Position numbers and translations under genes: made by a program. The notes under the pieces are model-generated. The model was not told where the DNA came from. It did no database searches and was given only the letters and a program-made list of their open reading frames with translations. A stretch of 64,000 nucleotides of DNA from Shumkonia mesophila (GTDB lineage: Bacteria; Pseudomonadota; Alphaproteobacteria; Rhodospirillales; Shumkoniaceae). Below, in pieces: positions 19,369 through 29,007 of this stretch. Each line of letters starts with the position of its first letter. Positions within the stretch are counted from its first letter, which is position 1. Location of the stretch: assembly GCF_026163695.1 (NCBI RefSeq), contig NZ_JAOTID010000001.1:248001-312000 (forward strand), in the 5' to 3' direction.

Positions 19369-20169
19369 ATGCCGGAACAGGACGTTTTCGCGACCTTCCC
19401 CGCGGGTCGCCGGACGTGGGCCGTCGGCTCGGTCCACGGCGAGGTGAACCGGCTGCAGGCCCTGCATTCCCAGTTGCAGGAACGCATCCGAGTCGGCGAC
19501 AGCCTGATCTACCTCGGCAACCTGGTCGGGCGCGGCCCCCGCGTTTTCGAAACCATTCAGCACGTCCTGCTGTTTCGGCGCGCCCTGCTGGCGCGTCCCG
19601 GCGCCAATTGCGCCGACATCGTCTTCCTGCGCGGCAGCCAGGAAGAGATGTGGCACCGGCTTCTGCAGATCCAGTTCGCGGTCAATCCGAAGCAGGTCCT
19701 GAAATGGATGCTGGACCACGGCATCGAATCGACCATCGCGGCCTACGGCTCGACGGCGGCCGAGGGCCTGTTCGCGGCCTCGAAGGGTGCCGTGGCGCTG
19801 ACCGAATGGACCAGCCGCCTGCGCGCCGCCATGCGGGTGGCAGACGGCCATAACGCCCTGATGAGCGCGCTGCGCCGCGCCGCCTACACCGAGGACCAGA
19901 CGCTGCTTTTCGTCAACGCCGGCGTCGACGTCTCGCGGCCCCTTTCCCAGCAGTTCGACAGCTTCTGGTGGGGCGCCACCTCCTTCGATGCCATCACCGC
20001 GCCCTTCAACAACTTCCGCCGCGTGGTGCGTGGCTTCGATTCGCGCCACCGCGGCGTCGTCATCGGCGAGACGACGGCCTCGGTGGACGGCGGCTGCGGC
20101 CGCGGCGGCCCGCTTCATGCCGTCTGCTTCGATGCGGCGGGCGACCCCGCCGAGACGCTGGAAGCCTAG
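19369..20169 (+). CDS. Metallophosphatase-fold protein with degenerate active site
   Basis: 266 aa. The layout follows PPP-family serine/threonine phosphatases, but the metal and catalytic motifs are altered. The GDxHG motif reads GSVHG (residues 20-24), GDxxDRG reads GNLVGRG (50-56), GNHE reads GSQEE (89-93), and the late GHT motif reads GETT. Only H23 of the usual ligands remains, with R55 also kept. It therefore looks like a pseudophosphatase that may bind rather than hydrolyse. It lies between carD and the DUF2336 gene. The fold assignment rests on motif spacing and the SFWWGATSF region. Confidence 0.65.
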   Translation: MPEQDVFATFPAGRRTWAVGSVHGEVNRLQALHSQLQERIRVGDSLIYLGNLVGRGPRVFETIQHVLLFRRALLARPGANCADIVFLRGSQEEMWHRLLQIQFAVNPKQVLKWMLDHGIESTIAAYGSTAAEGLFAASKGAVALTEWTSRLRAAMRVADGHNALMSALRRAAYTEDQTLLFVNAGVDVSRPLSQQFDSFWWGATSFDAITAPFNNFRRVVRGFDSRHRGVVIGETTASVDGGCGRGGPLHAVCFDAAGDPAETLEA

Positions 20170-20296
20170 GTCGCGGGCGCGCCCCGCTGGCCGAAGAGCC
20201 CCGTCCCACGGCCTCCGCCAGGAACCGTTTGGGCGGACGGCCGAATTGCGCTACTATCCGGCCGGGGTTTCTTCAAGAACAAAAAGCGTCTGACGA

Positions 20297-21430
20297 ATGG
20301 CCGGAAAGAACGACCTGGATATCCAGGATCTCTATCGCCTCGCCCGGCAAAAATCGGTGGAAGGCAGAACCACGCTGGCAGCGACGGTGACCGATTTTTT
20401 TTCGTCGGAATCCAAGGTACTGACCCCCCGGGAACGTTCCCTCATGTTCGACATCCTCCATCGCATCATCCGCGATGTCGAGATGTCGGTCCGCAAGAAG
20501 GTCGGCGAGTACATCGCCACCACGCCGGACGCACCGGAAGAGCTAGTCAACCTGATCGCCAACGACACCATCGAGGTGGCCTACCCGGTCCTCATCAAGA
20601 GCCCGGTGCTCAGGGACAACGACCTCGTCGAGGTGATCCGCAACCGGACGCTGGAACACCAGCTGGCGATCGCCATCCGCCAGGACGTCAGCGAGGTGGT
20701 CTCCGACGCCCTGGTCGAGCACGGCAACGAAGGGGTCATCTGCACGCTGCTGAAGAACCCGAACGCCCGCGTCTCGAAGGCGACGATGGAAGCCCTGGTC
20801 GAGCAGTCCCGACGGATCGACACCTTCCGCGAACCTGTCCTCGGGCGGCGCGAACTGGGACCGGAGCTTGCCAAACGCATGTTCCTTTGGGTTTCCGCCG
20901 CCCTGCGCCAGGTCATCCTTCAGAAATTCGACATCGACGCCGATACCGTCGACGACCTCCTCGAAAAGGCGGTCTTCGAAGAGCTTCAGTCCGCCGAGGC
21001 GGATATCCGCAAACCCGAAAAGCGCGCCGAGCTGGCCGAAGCCCTGCTGGCCAGCCAGGAGGTCACGCCCAAGCTGCTGGTTTCCATCCTTGAGGAAGGC
21101 GAGGTCGCTTTGTTCGTATCGGTCTTTCGCAAAATGACGGACCTCAAGGAAAAGCTGGTCATGCGCATGCTCTTCGAGCCCGGCGGCGAGGGGCTGGCCA
21201 TCGCCTGCCGGGCAGTCGGCCTGGAAAAGGTCATCTTCACGTCCATCTTCTCGCTGTCGCGCAAGGCGCGTCCGAACCTGCGCTCCACGGCGCAGCGCGA
21301 CCTGCGCCGGACCCTCGGCCTCTACGACCAGATGAGCGGGGACGCCGCCCGCAAGGTGCTGCGGCTGTGGCAGCGCAATACGGGCTATCTGGCCGCCATC
21401 CGCGAACTCGAGATTTCCTCCCATGCGTAA
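20297..21430 (+). CDS. DUF2336 domain-containing protein
   Basis: 377 aa, almost entirely helical with HEAT-like repeats. Repeated patterns such as ...RRKVGEYIATTPDAPEELV, PVLIKSPVLRDNDLVEVI and NRTLEHQLAIAIR are typical of DUF2336, a family abundant in Rhodospirillales and Rhizobiales. No enzymatic motif is seen. Its stop overlaps the PAS-GGDEF-EAL gene by 8 nt, suggesting a joint signalling function. The family's molecular role is not established. Confidence 0.85.
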   Translation: MAGKNDLDIQDLYRLARQKSVEGRTTLAATVTDFFSSESKVLTPRERSLMFDILHRIIRDVEMSVRKKVGEYIATTPDAPEELVNLIANDTIEVAYPVLIKSPVLRDNDLVEVIRNRTLEHQLAIAIRQDVSEVVSDALVEHGNEGVICTLLKNPNARVSKATMEALVEQSRRIDTFREPVLGRRELGPELAKRMFLWVSAALRQVILQKFDIDADTVDDLLEKAVFEELQSAEADIRKPEKRAELAEALLASQEVTPKLLVSILEEGEVALFVSVFRKMTDLKEKLVMRMLFEPGGEGLAIACRAVGLEKVIFTSIFSLSRKARPNLRSTAQRDLRRTLGLYDQMSGDAARKVLRLWQRNTGYLAAIRELEISSHA

Positions 21431-24308
21431 CGACGACGGCCTCAAAAGGGATGCCCGCGAGCCGTCGGCGGAAGCCGCCTTTTCCGGCGATCGCCCCACC
21501 ATGGCGCCGGGCGACGCGCTGCGGCGGCTGGACGACATCACGCGCCTGGTGTCGGACTGGGTGTGGGAAACCGACGACACGCTCAAGCTCACCTATCTGT
21601 CGTTCCGCATTTTCGAGGTGCTGGGCTTCCATTCACTGGAACTGATGGGCCGCCGGCTGTCCGACCTTGGCACGTTCATGGCCGAGGACGGCACGCCGAT
21701 CGGGATAAACTGGCAGACGCCGTTCCGCGACGTCGCCTTCGAGATGGCCGACCGCGACGGCAACCGCAAATACTTCCTGGTCAGCGGCCTGCCGGTCTAT
21801 TCGACGGAAACCGGCGTTTTCACCGGCGTGCGGGGCACGGCGCGCGACATCACGCCGCGTCGCCGCGCGGAAATGGCGCTGCGCGACAGCGAGCAACGCC
21901 TGCTGGCCGTCATCGGCAACCTTCCGGTCGTCCTCTTCTCGCTGGACGCCGCCGGCGTGTTCACCCTCTGCGAGGGCAAGGAGCCGGAGGCGCTGGGCCT
22001 CAAGTCCGAGCAGGTCATCGGCAAAAGCGCCTTCGACATCTATGCCGGCTATCCCGGCCTCGTGGCCGACATCCGCCGTGCCCTGGCCGGTGAGGCGGTG
22101 GTTTCCCCCCTCCAGATCGACGACCGCTCCTTCGAATGCGCCTTTTCGCCGGTGCGCAACGACACCGCCGTCACCGGCGTCATCGGCGTCGCCATCAACA
22201 TCACCAGGCGGGCGCGGGCCCAGAAGGAGTTGCACGAAAGCGAGGAGCGCTTCCGCAACCTGATCGAGGGCTCGCTGCTCGGCATCGTCATCCATCGGGC
22301 CGGCAAACCGATCTTCGCCAACCAGGCCTACGCCACCATCTTCGGCTACGACACGCCCGAGGAAATCCTGCGCCTGCCGCTGCTCGACCCCCTCTGTCAC
22401 CTCGACGACAGGCAGCGCTTCGTTCGCTATCGCCTGGACCAGATGCAGGGACGCCCCTCTCCCGCCCGCTATGAATTCCAGGGCTGCCGGCGGGATGGCA
22501 CGCGGATTCTGGTGGAAGCCCAGGTCAGGGTCGTCACCTGGAAAGGGAAGCCGGCGGTCCAGTCGACGATCATCGACGTCACCGAACACCGCCGCACGGT
22601 GGAGAACCTGCGCAAGCTGTCCCAGGCGGTGGAGCAAAGCCCGGCGTCGGTCATCATCACCGACACGACGGGGGCCATCGAATACGTCAACCCGAAGTTC
22701 GTCGAGGTGTCCGGATATGCGCTGGAAGACGTCAGCGGCAAAAACCCCCGTATCCTGAAATCGGGCAAAACGCCCGAGGACGTCTACGACGCGCTGTGGC
22801 AAACCATCACCGCCGGCCAGGAATGGCGGGGCGAGATGATGAACCGCAAGAAGAACGGCGATCTGTACTGGGAGTCGGTATCCATTTCGCCGATCAAGAC
22901 GCAGAACGGCGCCATCACCCACTTCCTCGCCGTCAAAGAGGACATCAGCCTCCGCAAGGAATACGAAAAGCGCCTCATCCAGCAGGCCAACTTCGACGAG
23001 GTGACCGGACTGCCCAACCGCGTCCTCGCGCTGGACCGGCTGGAGCAGGCGCTGGCCCGCGGGCTGCGCCAGAACCACAAGGTCGGCCTGCTGTTCATCG
23101 ACCTCGACCGTTTCAAGTACGTCAACGACACCCTGGGCCACCACACCGGAGACCACATCCTTAAGGAGGCGGGGGCCCGCATCCGCCACTGCCTGCGCGC
23201 CGCCGACACCGTGGCCCGGCTGGGCGGCGACGAATTCACGGTCATCGTCCCCGACCTTCAGGTGGGAATCGACGTCGAACCGGTGGCCCAGAAGATCCTG
23301 GAATCCTTCGGCCAGCCGTTCCACCTGGGCGGCCGCGAGATTTTCCTGACCCCCAGCATCGGCATCACCATCTGGCCCGACGACGGCGGCTTCCCCGACG
23401 AGCTGATGCGCAACGCCGATACCGCCATGTACCGGGCCAAGGAAATGGGCCGCAACAACTTCCGCTTCTTCACCCCGGAACTGAACGAGCGGGCGCTGGC
23501 GCGGGCGCGCATGGAGCATCAGATCCGCCACGCGCTGGAGCGCAACGAGTTCGACCTGCACTACCAGCCCCTGATCGACCTGGCGACGGGGCGGATCGTG
23601 CGCGCCGAGGCCCTGCTGAGATGGTGCAACCCCGAACTGGGCCAGGTCAGCCCCGATGAATTCATCCCGCTCGCCGAGGAGATCGGCCTGATCACGCCGA
23701 TCGGCGAATGGGTGCTGCGCACCGCCTGCCGGCAGGCCATGGTGTGGCGCCGCGAGGGGCTGTGCCCGGAGCGCATATCGGTCAACGTCTCCAGCCGCCA
23801 GTTCCGGGGCCTTTCGCTCTTCGATACCGTGGTCGGCATCCTCGAGGAGACCGGCATGCCGCCCACCGGCCTCGAATTGGAAATCACCGAAAACCTGCTG
23901 ATGGCCGACATTCCCGAGGTGGTCGACAGCCTGCGCCGGCTGGACGACCTCGGCATCAGCCTGTCGGTCGACGATTTCGGCACCGGCTATTCGTCATTGA
24001 GCTATCTCCGGCGCTTTCCGGTCAGCGTGCTCAAGATCGACAAGTCGTTCGTAAAGGACGTCGCCACCGATTCGGACAACGCCACCCTGGTCGAGGCCAT
24101 CATCACCATGGGCCGCAGTCTCAAGCTGGAGGTGGTGGCCGAAGGGGTGGAAACCGGCGCGCAAATGGGCTTTTTGCGCCAGCGTGGCTGCGACTATGCC
24201 CAGGGCTATTACTACAGCCGGCCGGCCCCGACCGCCGATTTCCGGCGGCTGATGCAGGACTGGCGGCCATCGCCCCTGGTCGACGGCCTCGCGGAGAGCG
24301 ACACCTGA
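21423..24308 (+). CDS. PAS-PAS-PAS-PAS-GGDEF-EAL cyclic-di-GMP signalling protein
   Basis: 961 aa, no membrane helix seen, so probably cytosolic. Four PAS domains lie at about 36-145, 157-262, 268-385 and 392-515. The diguanylate cyclase domain (about 522-680) has an intact RLGGDEF near residue 600 and the inhibitory I-site RAAD five residues before it. The phosphodiesterase domain (about 700-950) retains EALLRW, NVSSRQF, EITEN, DDFGTGYSS and KIDKSFV, so both activities look intact. The ATG overlaps the DUF2336 stop. The input ligand is unknown, and the PAS motifs give no clear haem or flavin signature. Confidence 0.95.
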   Translation: MRNDDGLKRDAREPSAEAAFSGDRPTMAPGDALRRLDDITRLVSDWVWETDDTLKLTYLSFRIFEVLGFHSLELMGRRLSDLGTFMAEDGTPIGINWQTPFRDVAFEMADRDGNRKYFLVSGLPVYSTETGVFTGVRGTARDITPRRRAEMALRDSEQRLLAVIGNLPVVLFSLDAAGVFTLCEGKEPEALGLKSEQVIGKSAFDIYAGYPGLVADIRRALAGEAVVSPLQIDDRSFECAFSPVRNDTAVTGVIGVAINITRRARAQKELHESEERFRNLIEGSLLGIVIHRAGKPIFANQAYATIFGYDTPEEILRLPLLDPLCHLDDRQRFVRYRLDQMQGRPSPARYEFQGCRRDGTRILVEAQVRVVTWKGKPAVQSTIIDVTEHRRTVENLRKLSQAVEQSPASVIITDTTGAIEYVNPKFVEVSGYALEDVSGKNPRILKSGKTPEDVYDALWQTITAGQEWRGEMMNRKKNGDLYWESVSISPIKTQNGAITHFLAVKEDISLRKEYEKRLIQQANFDEVTGLPNRVLALDRLEQALARGLRQNHKVGLLFIDLDRFKYVNDTLGHHTGDHILKEAGARIRHCLRAADTVARLGGDEFTVIVPDLQVGIDVEPVAQKILESFGQPFHLGGREIFLTPSIGITIWPDDGGFPDELMRNADTAMYRAKEMGRNNFRFFTPELNERALARARMEHQIRHALERNEFDLHYQPLIDLATGRIVRAEALLRWCNPELGQVSPDEFIPLAEEIGLITPIGEWVLRTACRQAMVWRREGLCPERISVNVSSRQFRGLSLFDTVVGILEETGMPPTGLELEITENLLMADIPEVVDSLRRLDDLGISLSVDDFGTGYSSLSYLRRFPVSVLKIDKSFVKDVATDSDNATLVEAIITMGRSLKLEVVAEGVETGAQMGFLRQRGCDYAQGYYYSRPAPTADFRRLMQDWRPSPLVDGLAESDT

Positions 24309-25258
24309 GCGGCCACCGGCCGTTCCCGACCGCCCCGGTCGCCGCCTGCGGATTCCTGGACCGCGACGGCGGGCACCGACTTTACTGGGAACAATCGGGG
24401 CGCCCCGACGGCATGCCGGCGATTTTCCTGCATGGCGGCACCGGTGCCGGGTCGGCACCGGTGCATCGGCAGTTCTTCGACCCCGGCCACTACCGCATCG
24501 TCCTTTTCGACCAGCGCGGCGCCGGGCGCTCGACGCCCGCCGCCGGCATCGAGGCCAACACCACCTGGCATCTGGTCGACGACATGGAGGCCCTGCGCCG
24601 CCACCTGGGCATCGAGCGCTGGCTGGTGTTCGGGGGTTCCTGGGGCGCCACCCTGGCGCTGGCCTATGGCATCCGCCACCCGGAACGCTGCGCCGGCTTC
24701 GTACTGCGTGGCGTCTTCCTCGGGCGCGACGAGGAAGTCGAGTGGTTCCTTCACGGCATGGGCCGGTTCTTCCCCGAGGCCGGGCGGGCCTTCGCCGAGT
24801 TTCTGCCGGCGGCCGAACGGGGCGACCTGCTGGGGGCCTACCACGCGCGGCTGACCGACCCCGATCCCGACCGCCACCAGCCGGCGGCCCTGGCCTGGGC
24901 GGCCTACGAGACGGCGTGCTCGACCCTGCTGCCGGCGCCGGCCGGCGGCGTCCCGCTGGCGCTGAGCGGGGCGGCAGCGCTGTCGCTGGCCCGCCTCAGC
25001 GCGCACTATTTCCGCCACCGTCTGTTCCTCGCCGCCTCGCCCCTTCTCGAAAACCTGGCGGCGATCCGGCATCTGCCCGGCATCATCGTCCAAGGCCGCT
25101 ACGACGTGGTCTGCCCCATCGCCACCGCCGAGGCCCTGCACCGCGCCTGGCCGGGCAGCGAACTGGTGGTGGTACCCGACGCCGGCCATTCGGCCTTCGA
25201 GCCGGGCATCCGCGCCGCCCTGGTGGCCGCCACCGAGCGCATGAAGCGCGTTGCCTGA
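24305..25258 (+). CDS. pip: Proline iminopeptidase-like alpha/beta hydrolase (non-canonical start)
   Basis: 317 aa if read from CTG at 24305. It has oxyanion loop HGGTGAG, DQRGAGRSTP, nucleophile elbow GGSWGATLAL, the acid in GRYDVVCP, and His in PDAGHSAF. This is the full catalytic set of peptidase family S33, which removes N-terminal proline. The homologous part starts within 15 residues of the CTG. No in-frame ATG, GTG or TTG is suitable: the only earlier one lies far inside the preceding gene. The CTG overlaps the upstream TGA (CTGA) and has GGAGAG about 8 nt before it, so translational coupling from a CTG is the simplest reading. Confidence 0.85.
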   Translation: MSGHRPFPTAPVAACGFLDRDGGHRLYWEQSGRPDGMPAIFLHGGTGAGSAPVHRQFFDPGHYRIVLFDQRGAGRSTPAAGIEANTTWHLVDDMEALRRHLGIERWLVFGGSWGATLALAYGIRHPERCAGFVLRGVFLGRDEEVEWFLHGMGRFFPEAGRAFAEFLPAAERGDLLGAYHARLTDPDPDRHQPAALAWAAYETACSTLLPAPAGGVPLALSGAAALSLARLSAHYFRHRLFLAASPLLENLAAIRHLPGIIVQGRYDVVCPIATAEALHRAWPGSELVVVPDAGHSAFEPGIRAALVAATERMKRVA

Positions 25259-25355
25259 CCCAGGCAAGACGGATATTTCGCGCGGATAGGCTTGCAACGC
25301 CCGGCCCTTTCCGTAAGATGCTGGGCAAACAAGGGCGCTGTTGGGGGGCTTCAAG

Positions 25356-25874
25356 GTGCTGAGGGGAATCGTTGCGGCGGCCGTGGTGGCCGGCTGGGGA
25401 TGGTTGGGGACCCCGACGGTTGTTCAGGCGGCCGACGATCCGGATTTCCTGTCCTTCGGCGCCGGCTATTTCGATTTCAACCGCCAAAAGGACGAGGGCG
25501 CCGAGTTTCGCCTCGAATACCGTTCCGACTACAAGCTCTGGCAACTCAAACCCTTCGTCGCCGCGGCCGGGGCGACCGGCGGCCACGGTTTCGTCGGGGT
25601 CGGCCTTTTGATGGACATCTACTTCGGCCGGCGCTTCGTGGTCACCCCCAGCTTCGCGCCGCACTTCTACTTCGGCGGCAACGACAAGCTCGACCTCGAC
25701 TACCCGCTGGAATTCCGCTCGCAGGTGGAATTCGCCTACCGCTTCGACGACCGCTCGCGGCTGGGCCTGGCGGTATCGCACTATTCCAACGCCAGCCTCG
25801 GCGACAGCAACCCCGGCACCGAGTCGGTCACCCTCTACTACTCGGTGCCGTTCGCCACCCTTCTGGGCAAGTAA
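25356..25874 (+). CDS. PagL-like lipid A 3-O-deacylase (acyloxyacyl hydrolase)
   Basis: 172 aa. A signal peptide (residues 1-25, ending VQA) precedes an outer-membrane beta-barrel pattern. The active-site motif is HYSN (H142, S144, N145) followed by GDSNPGTES, as in PagL. It would remove the 3-hydroxyacyl chain from lipid A in the outer membrane. The GTG at 25356 has GGGGGG 7 nt upstream. A TTG at 25341 is inside this SD region. Confidence 0.82.
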   Translation: MLRGIVAAAVVAGWGWLGTPTVVQAADDPDFLSFGAGYFDFNRQKDEGAEFRLEYRSDYKLWQLKPFVAAAGATGGHGFVGVGLLMDIYFGRRFVVTPSFAPHFYFGGNDKLDLDYPLEFRSQVEFAYRFDDRSRLGLAVSHYSNASLGDSNPGTESVTLYYSVPFATLLGK

Positions 25875-25943
25875 AGCCCGGCAAGCCGGTCCGCGACGGG
25901 GGTGACGCGCCCCCCCGCAGGTGTGTTATAAAATCCCCGCAGC

Positions 25944-26020
<77 letters not shown>

Positions 26021-26074
26021 ATTTTCTTGATCCAATCCATCCTCATGCCATAAGCCGCACTGCCGCCGCGCCGG

Positions 26075-27109
26075 TCACACCGGCGGCGGGTTCAGCCGTG
26101 CGAAGCCTTCCTGGCGCCGGTAGGGGGAGTAGGGATAGGGCGCCGTCACTTCGCTGGCGGCATCGAGCCGCGCCACCTGCTCGGGCGTCAGCGACCAGCC
26201 CACGGCGCCGAGGTTCTGGCGCAACTGCTCCTCGTTGCGGGCCCCGACGATGACGGAGGCGACGGTGGGCCGACGCAGCAGCCAGTTGAGGGCGATCTGC
26301 GGCACCGTTTTGCCCGTCTCCCTGGCGATTTCGTCGATCGCTTCGACAACGCCGAAGAGACGGTCGTCGTCGACCGGCGGGCCGAAGTCCGCGGTTTGAT
26401 GCAGGCGACTGGTCTCGGGAAGCGGCTGGCCGCGGCGGACCTTGCCGGTCAGGCGGCCCCAGCCGAGCGGGCTCCACACCAGGGCGCCGACCCCCTGGTC
26501 GAGGCCGAGCGGCATCAGTTCCCACTCGTAGTCGCGGCCGATCAGCGAATAGTAGGCCTGATGCGCCACATAGCGCGGATAGCCGTACCTCTCGGCGACC
26601 GCCAGCGACTTCATCAACTGCCAGCCCGAAAAATTGGATACCCCGACGTAGCGGACCTTGCCGGCGCGCACCAGGGTATCGAGCGTCGAGAGCACCTCCT
26701 CGATCGGCGTGCCGGCGTCGAAGGCGTGAAGCTGCAAGAGGTCGATGTAGTCGGTTCCCAGCCGGCGCAGCGCCGCCTCGCAGGCCTTGATCAGGCGGGC
26801 GCGGGACGAGCCGGCATCGTTCGGCCCGTCGCCGGTCGGCAGGGTCGTCTTGGTGGAGAGGATCACCCGGTCGCGGCGGCCCTTGACGGCCGCGCCCAGC
26901 ACCTCTTCCGAGGCGCCGTCGGAATAGACGTCGGCGGTGTCGAAGAGCGTGACGCCGGCCTCCAGGCAGATGTCCACCAGCCGGCGCGCCTCTGTTGCGT
27001 CGGTGTTGCCCCAGGCGGCGAACAGCGGCCCCCGGCCGGCGAAGGTGCCGGCCCCGAAACTCAGGGCCGGCACCTTCAGGCCCGAAGCGCCCAGGCGTCT
27101 GTATTCCAT
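26075..27109 (-). CDS. Aldo/keto reductase
   Basis: 344 aa TIM-barrel oxidoreductase, NADPH-dependent. The catalytic tetrad regions are visible: DTADVYSDGASE (Asp, Tyr), STKTTL (Lys) and LQLHAF (His). The C-terminal NADPH motif is VIVGARNEEQLRQNL. It resembles the YhdN/YajO-type branch and the physiological substrate cannot be inferred. The start ATG at 27107-27109 gives MEYRRLGASGLKV, the standard family N-terminus. The same frame stays open far upstream, antisense to ccoN, which is a compositional artefact. Confidence 0.9.
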   Translation of the reverse strand: MEYRRLGASGLKVPALSFGAGTFAGRGPLFAAWGNTDATEARRLVDICLEAGVTLFDTADVYSDGASEEVLGAAVKGRRDRVILSTKTTLPTGDGPNDAGSSRARLIKACEAALRRLGTDYIDLLQLHAFDAGTPIEEVLSTLDTLVRAGKVRYVGVSNFSGWQLMKSLAVAERYGYPRYVAHQAYYSLIGRDYEWELMPLGLDQGVGALVWSPLGWGRLTGKVRRGQPLPETSRLHQTADFGPPVDDDRLFGVVEAIDEIARETGKTVPQIALNWLLRRPTVASVIVGARNEEQLRQNLGAVGWSLTPEQVARLDAASEVTAPYPYSPYRRQEGFARLNPPPV

Positions 27110-27508
27110 GATCGAACTCCCGTTGCGGCCGATTGAAACCCGAACCCTGAAGATGGAAATTCCCCCACCCCGATTCACGCGGTTTCCTGGGCCTGGAGGG
27201 ACCATCCGCCGGCCCGGCTGCGTGCCATCGTCGATTGCCTTGAGCGATGCCGACCGGACCGCCCCCTTGGCGCGGCCGGAGGGTACCCGCATTTTCAATG
27301 CGGTTAATTTCGTTTGAACGGCTCTATTTTGTCTGCTAAGAACTGGAATTAACAAACTAACCGGTCGGGCATCAAGGGACCGGAGAACCGTACCGGGAAC
27401 GTCTGCACCCTCTACGGACTCTAAAGCCGATATCCCTTGGGTCTTTCCGTCCTCGGAAAGGGCGCCGCCGGTGTGTGTGGGGCCTTCTGGAGCGAAGGGA
27501 ATCGGGAG
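27110..27508. other. 399-nt divergent intergenic region, aldo/keto reductase to ccoN
   Basis: No gene supported. It must carry the promoter of the cco operon. A perfect 7-bp inverted repeat (CCGCATT 27287-27293, AATGCGG 27297-27303) precedes an AT-rich stretch (27304-27360) that is the best promoter candidate. A second repeat pairs CCGGTC (27361-27366) with GACCGG (27378-27383). I looked for the FNR/Anr consensus TTGAT-N4-ATCAA expected before cbb3 genes and did not find a good match. Confidence 0.5.
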
Positions 27509-28996
27509 ATGAGTCCAGCGACCGCGGGCGTTGCCGTCCAGGCCGACGTCGTGTCCTATGAAGAGGACGTCATCCGCAAATTCGTGATCGCCGCCACCTT
27601 CTGGGCGATCGTCGGCCTGCTGATGGGAGTGATCATCGCCCTTCAGCTGGCCTATCCCGTCCTCAACCCGCCGCTCGAATGGTTCACTTTCGGGCGCCTG
27701 CGGCCGGTCCACACCTCGGCGGTCATCTTCGCCTTCGGCGGCAACGTGCTGATCGGCACCTCGTTCTATTCGGTGCAGCGCACCTGCCGGGCCGGCCTGT
27801 TCGGCGGCCGCGACCTCGCCAATTTCGTGTTCTGGGGCTACCAGATGTTCATCGTGCTGGCCGCTTCCGGCTATGTGCTGGGCATCACCCAGAGCAAGGA
27901 ATACGCCGAGCCCGAATGGTACGTCGACCTGTGGCTGACCATCGTCTGGGTGGCTTACCTGGTGGCCTTCGCCGGCACGCTGTTCAAGCGCCGCGAGCCG
28001 CACATCTACGTCTCCAACTGGTTCTTCCTGGCCTTCATCCTGACCATCGCCATGCTGCACATCGTCAACAACCTGGCGGTGCCGGTGTCGTGGACCGGGG
28101 CCAAGAGCTACATCGTCTGGGCCGGCGTTCAGGACGCCATGACCCAGTGGTGGTACGGCCACAACGCGGTCGGCTTTTTCCTGACCGCCGGCTTCCTCGG
28201 CCTGATGTACTACTTCATCCCCAAGCAGGCGGAACGCCCGGTCTATTCCTACCGCCTTTCCATCATCCATTTCTGGGCGCTGATCTTCCTCTACATCTGG
28301 GCCGGGCCGCATCATCTGCACTACACGTCGCTGCCCGACTGGGCGCAGACGCTGGGCATGACCTTCTCGGTGATGCTGTGGATGCCCTCCTGGGGCGGCA
28401 TGATCAACGGCATCATGACGTTGTCGGGCGCCTGGCACAAACTGCGCACCGATCCGGTGCTGCGCTTCCTGGTGGTGTCGGTCGGCTTTTACGGCATGAG
28501 CACCTTCGAGGGGCCGCTGATGTCGATCAAGGCGGTCAATTCCTTGAGCCACTACACCGACTGGACCATCGGCCACGTCCATTCCGGGGCGCTGGGCTGG
28601 GTCGCCTTCGTCAGCTTTGGCGCCCTTTACTTTCTGACGCCGCGCCTGTGGAACCGCCCGCGGCTCTACAGTTTGCAGTTGGTCTCCTACCACTTCTGGA
28701 TCTGCACCATCGGCATCGTCGTCTACATCTCGGCGATGTGGATCTCGGGCATCATGCAGGGGCTGATGTGGCGCTCCTACGACCACCTGGGTTTCCTGCA
28801 GTATTCGTTCCTCGAAACGGTCGACGCCATGCACCCCTACTACGTGATCCGCGCCTTCGGCGGCATCCTGTTCCTGCTGGGCTCGCTGATCATGGTCTAC
28901 AACCTGTGGCGCACCGCCCAGGGCCGGCTTCGCAATGAGGCCGCCTTCGGCGAACTGCCCGGCGCCCCGGGCGTCGCCCCGGCCGCCGCCGAGTGA
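27509..28996 (+). CDS. ccoN: cbb3-type cytochrome c oxidase subunit I
   Basis: 495 aa, about 12 membrane helices. Haem b and CuB ligands are in the expected motifs: [42 protein letters not shown] and the late [10 protein letters not shown]. It is the catalytic, proton-pumping subunit of the high-affinity terminal oxidase. The start ATG at 27509 is chosen because the upstream extension is not conserved. It is the first gene of ccoNOQP-GHIS. Confidence 0.97.
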   Translation: MSPATAGVAVQADVVSYEEDVIRKFVIAATFWAIVGLLMGVIIALQLAYPVLNPPLEWFTFGRLRPVHTSAVIFAFGGNVLIGTSFYSVQRTCRAGLFGGRDLANFVFWGYQMFIVLAASGYVLGITQSKEYAEPEWYVDLWLTIVWVAYLVAFAGTLFKRREPHIYVSNWFFLAFILTIAMLHIVNNLAVPVSWTGAKSYIVWAGVQDAMTQWWYGHNAVGFFLTAGFLGLMYYFIPKQAERPVYSYRLSIIHFWALIFLYIWAGPHHLHYTSLPDWAQTLGMTFSVMLWMPSWGGMINGIMTLSGAWHKLRTDPVLRFLVVSVGFYGMSTFEGPLMSIKAVNSLSHYTDWTIGHVHSGALGWVAFVSFGALYFLTPRLWNRPRLYSLQLVSYHFWICTIGIVVYISAMWISGIMQGLMWRSYDHLGFLQYSFLETVDAMHPYYVIRAFGGILFLLGSLIMVYNLWRTAQGRLRNEAAFGELPGAPGVAPAAAE

Positions 28997-29007
28997 GGGA
29001 GAGGGCC

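Noticed and set aside
26075-28834. A 919-codon frame joining the aldo/keto reductase to sequence antisense to ccoN
   Set aside because: Only the last 344 codons encode the reductase; the rest is a shadow of ccoN and the intergenic region.
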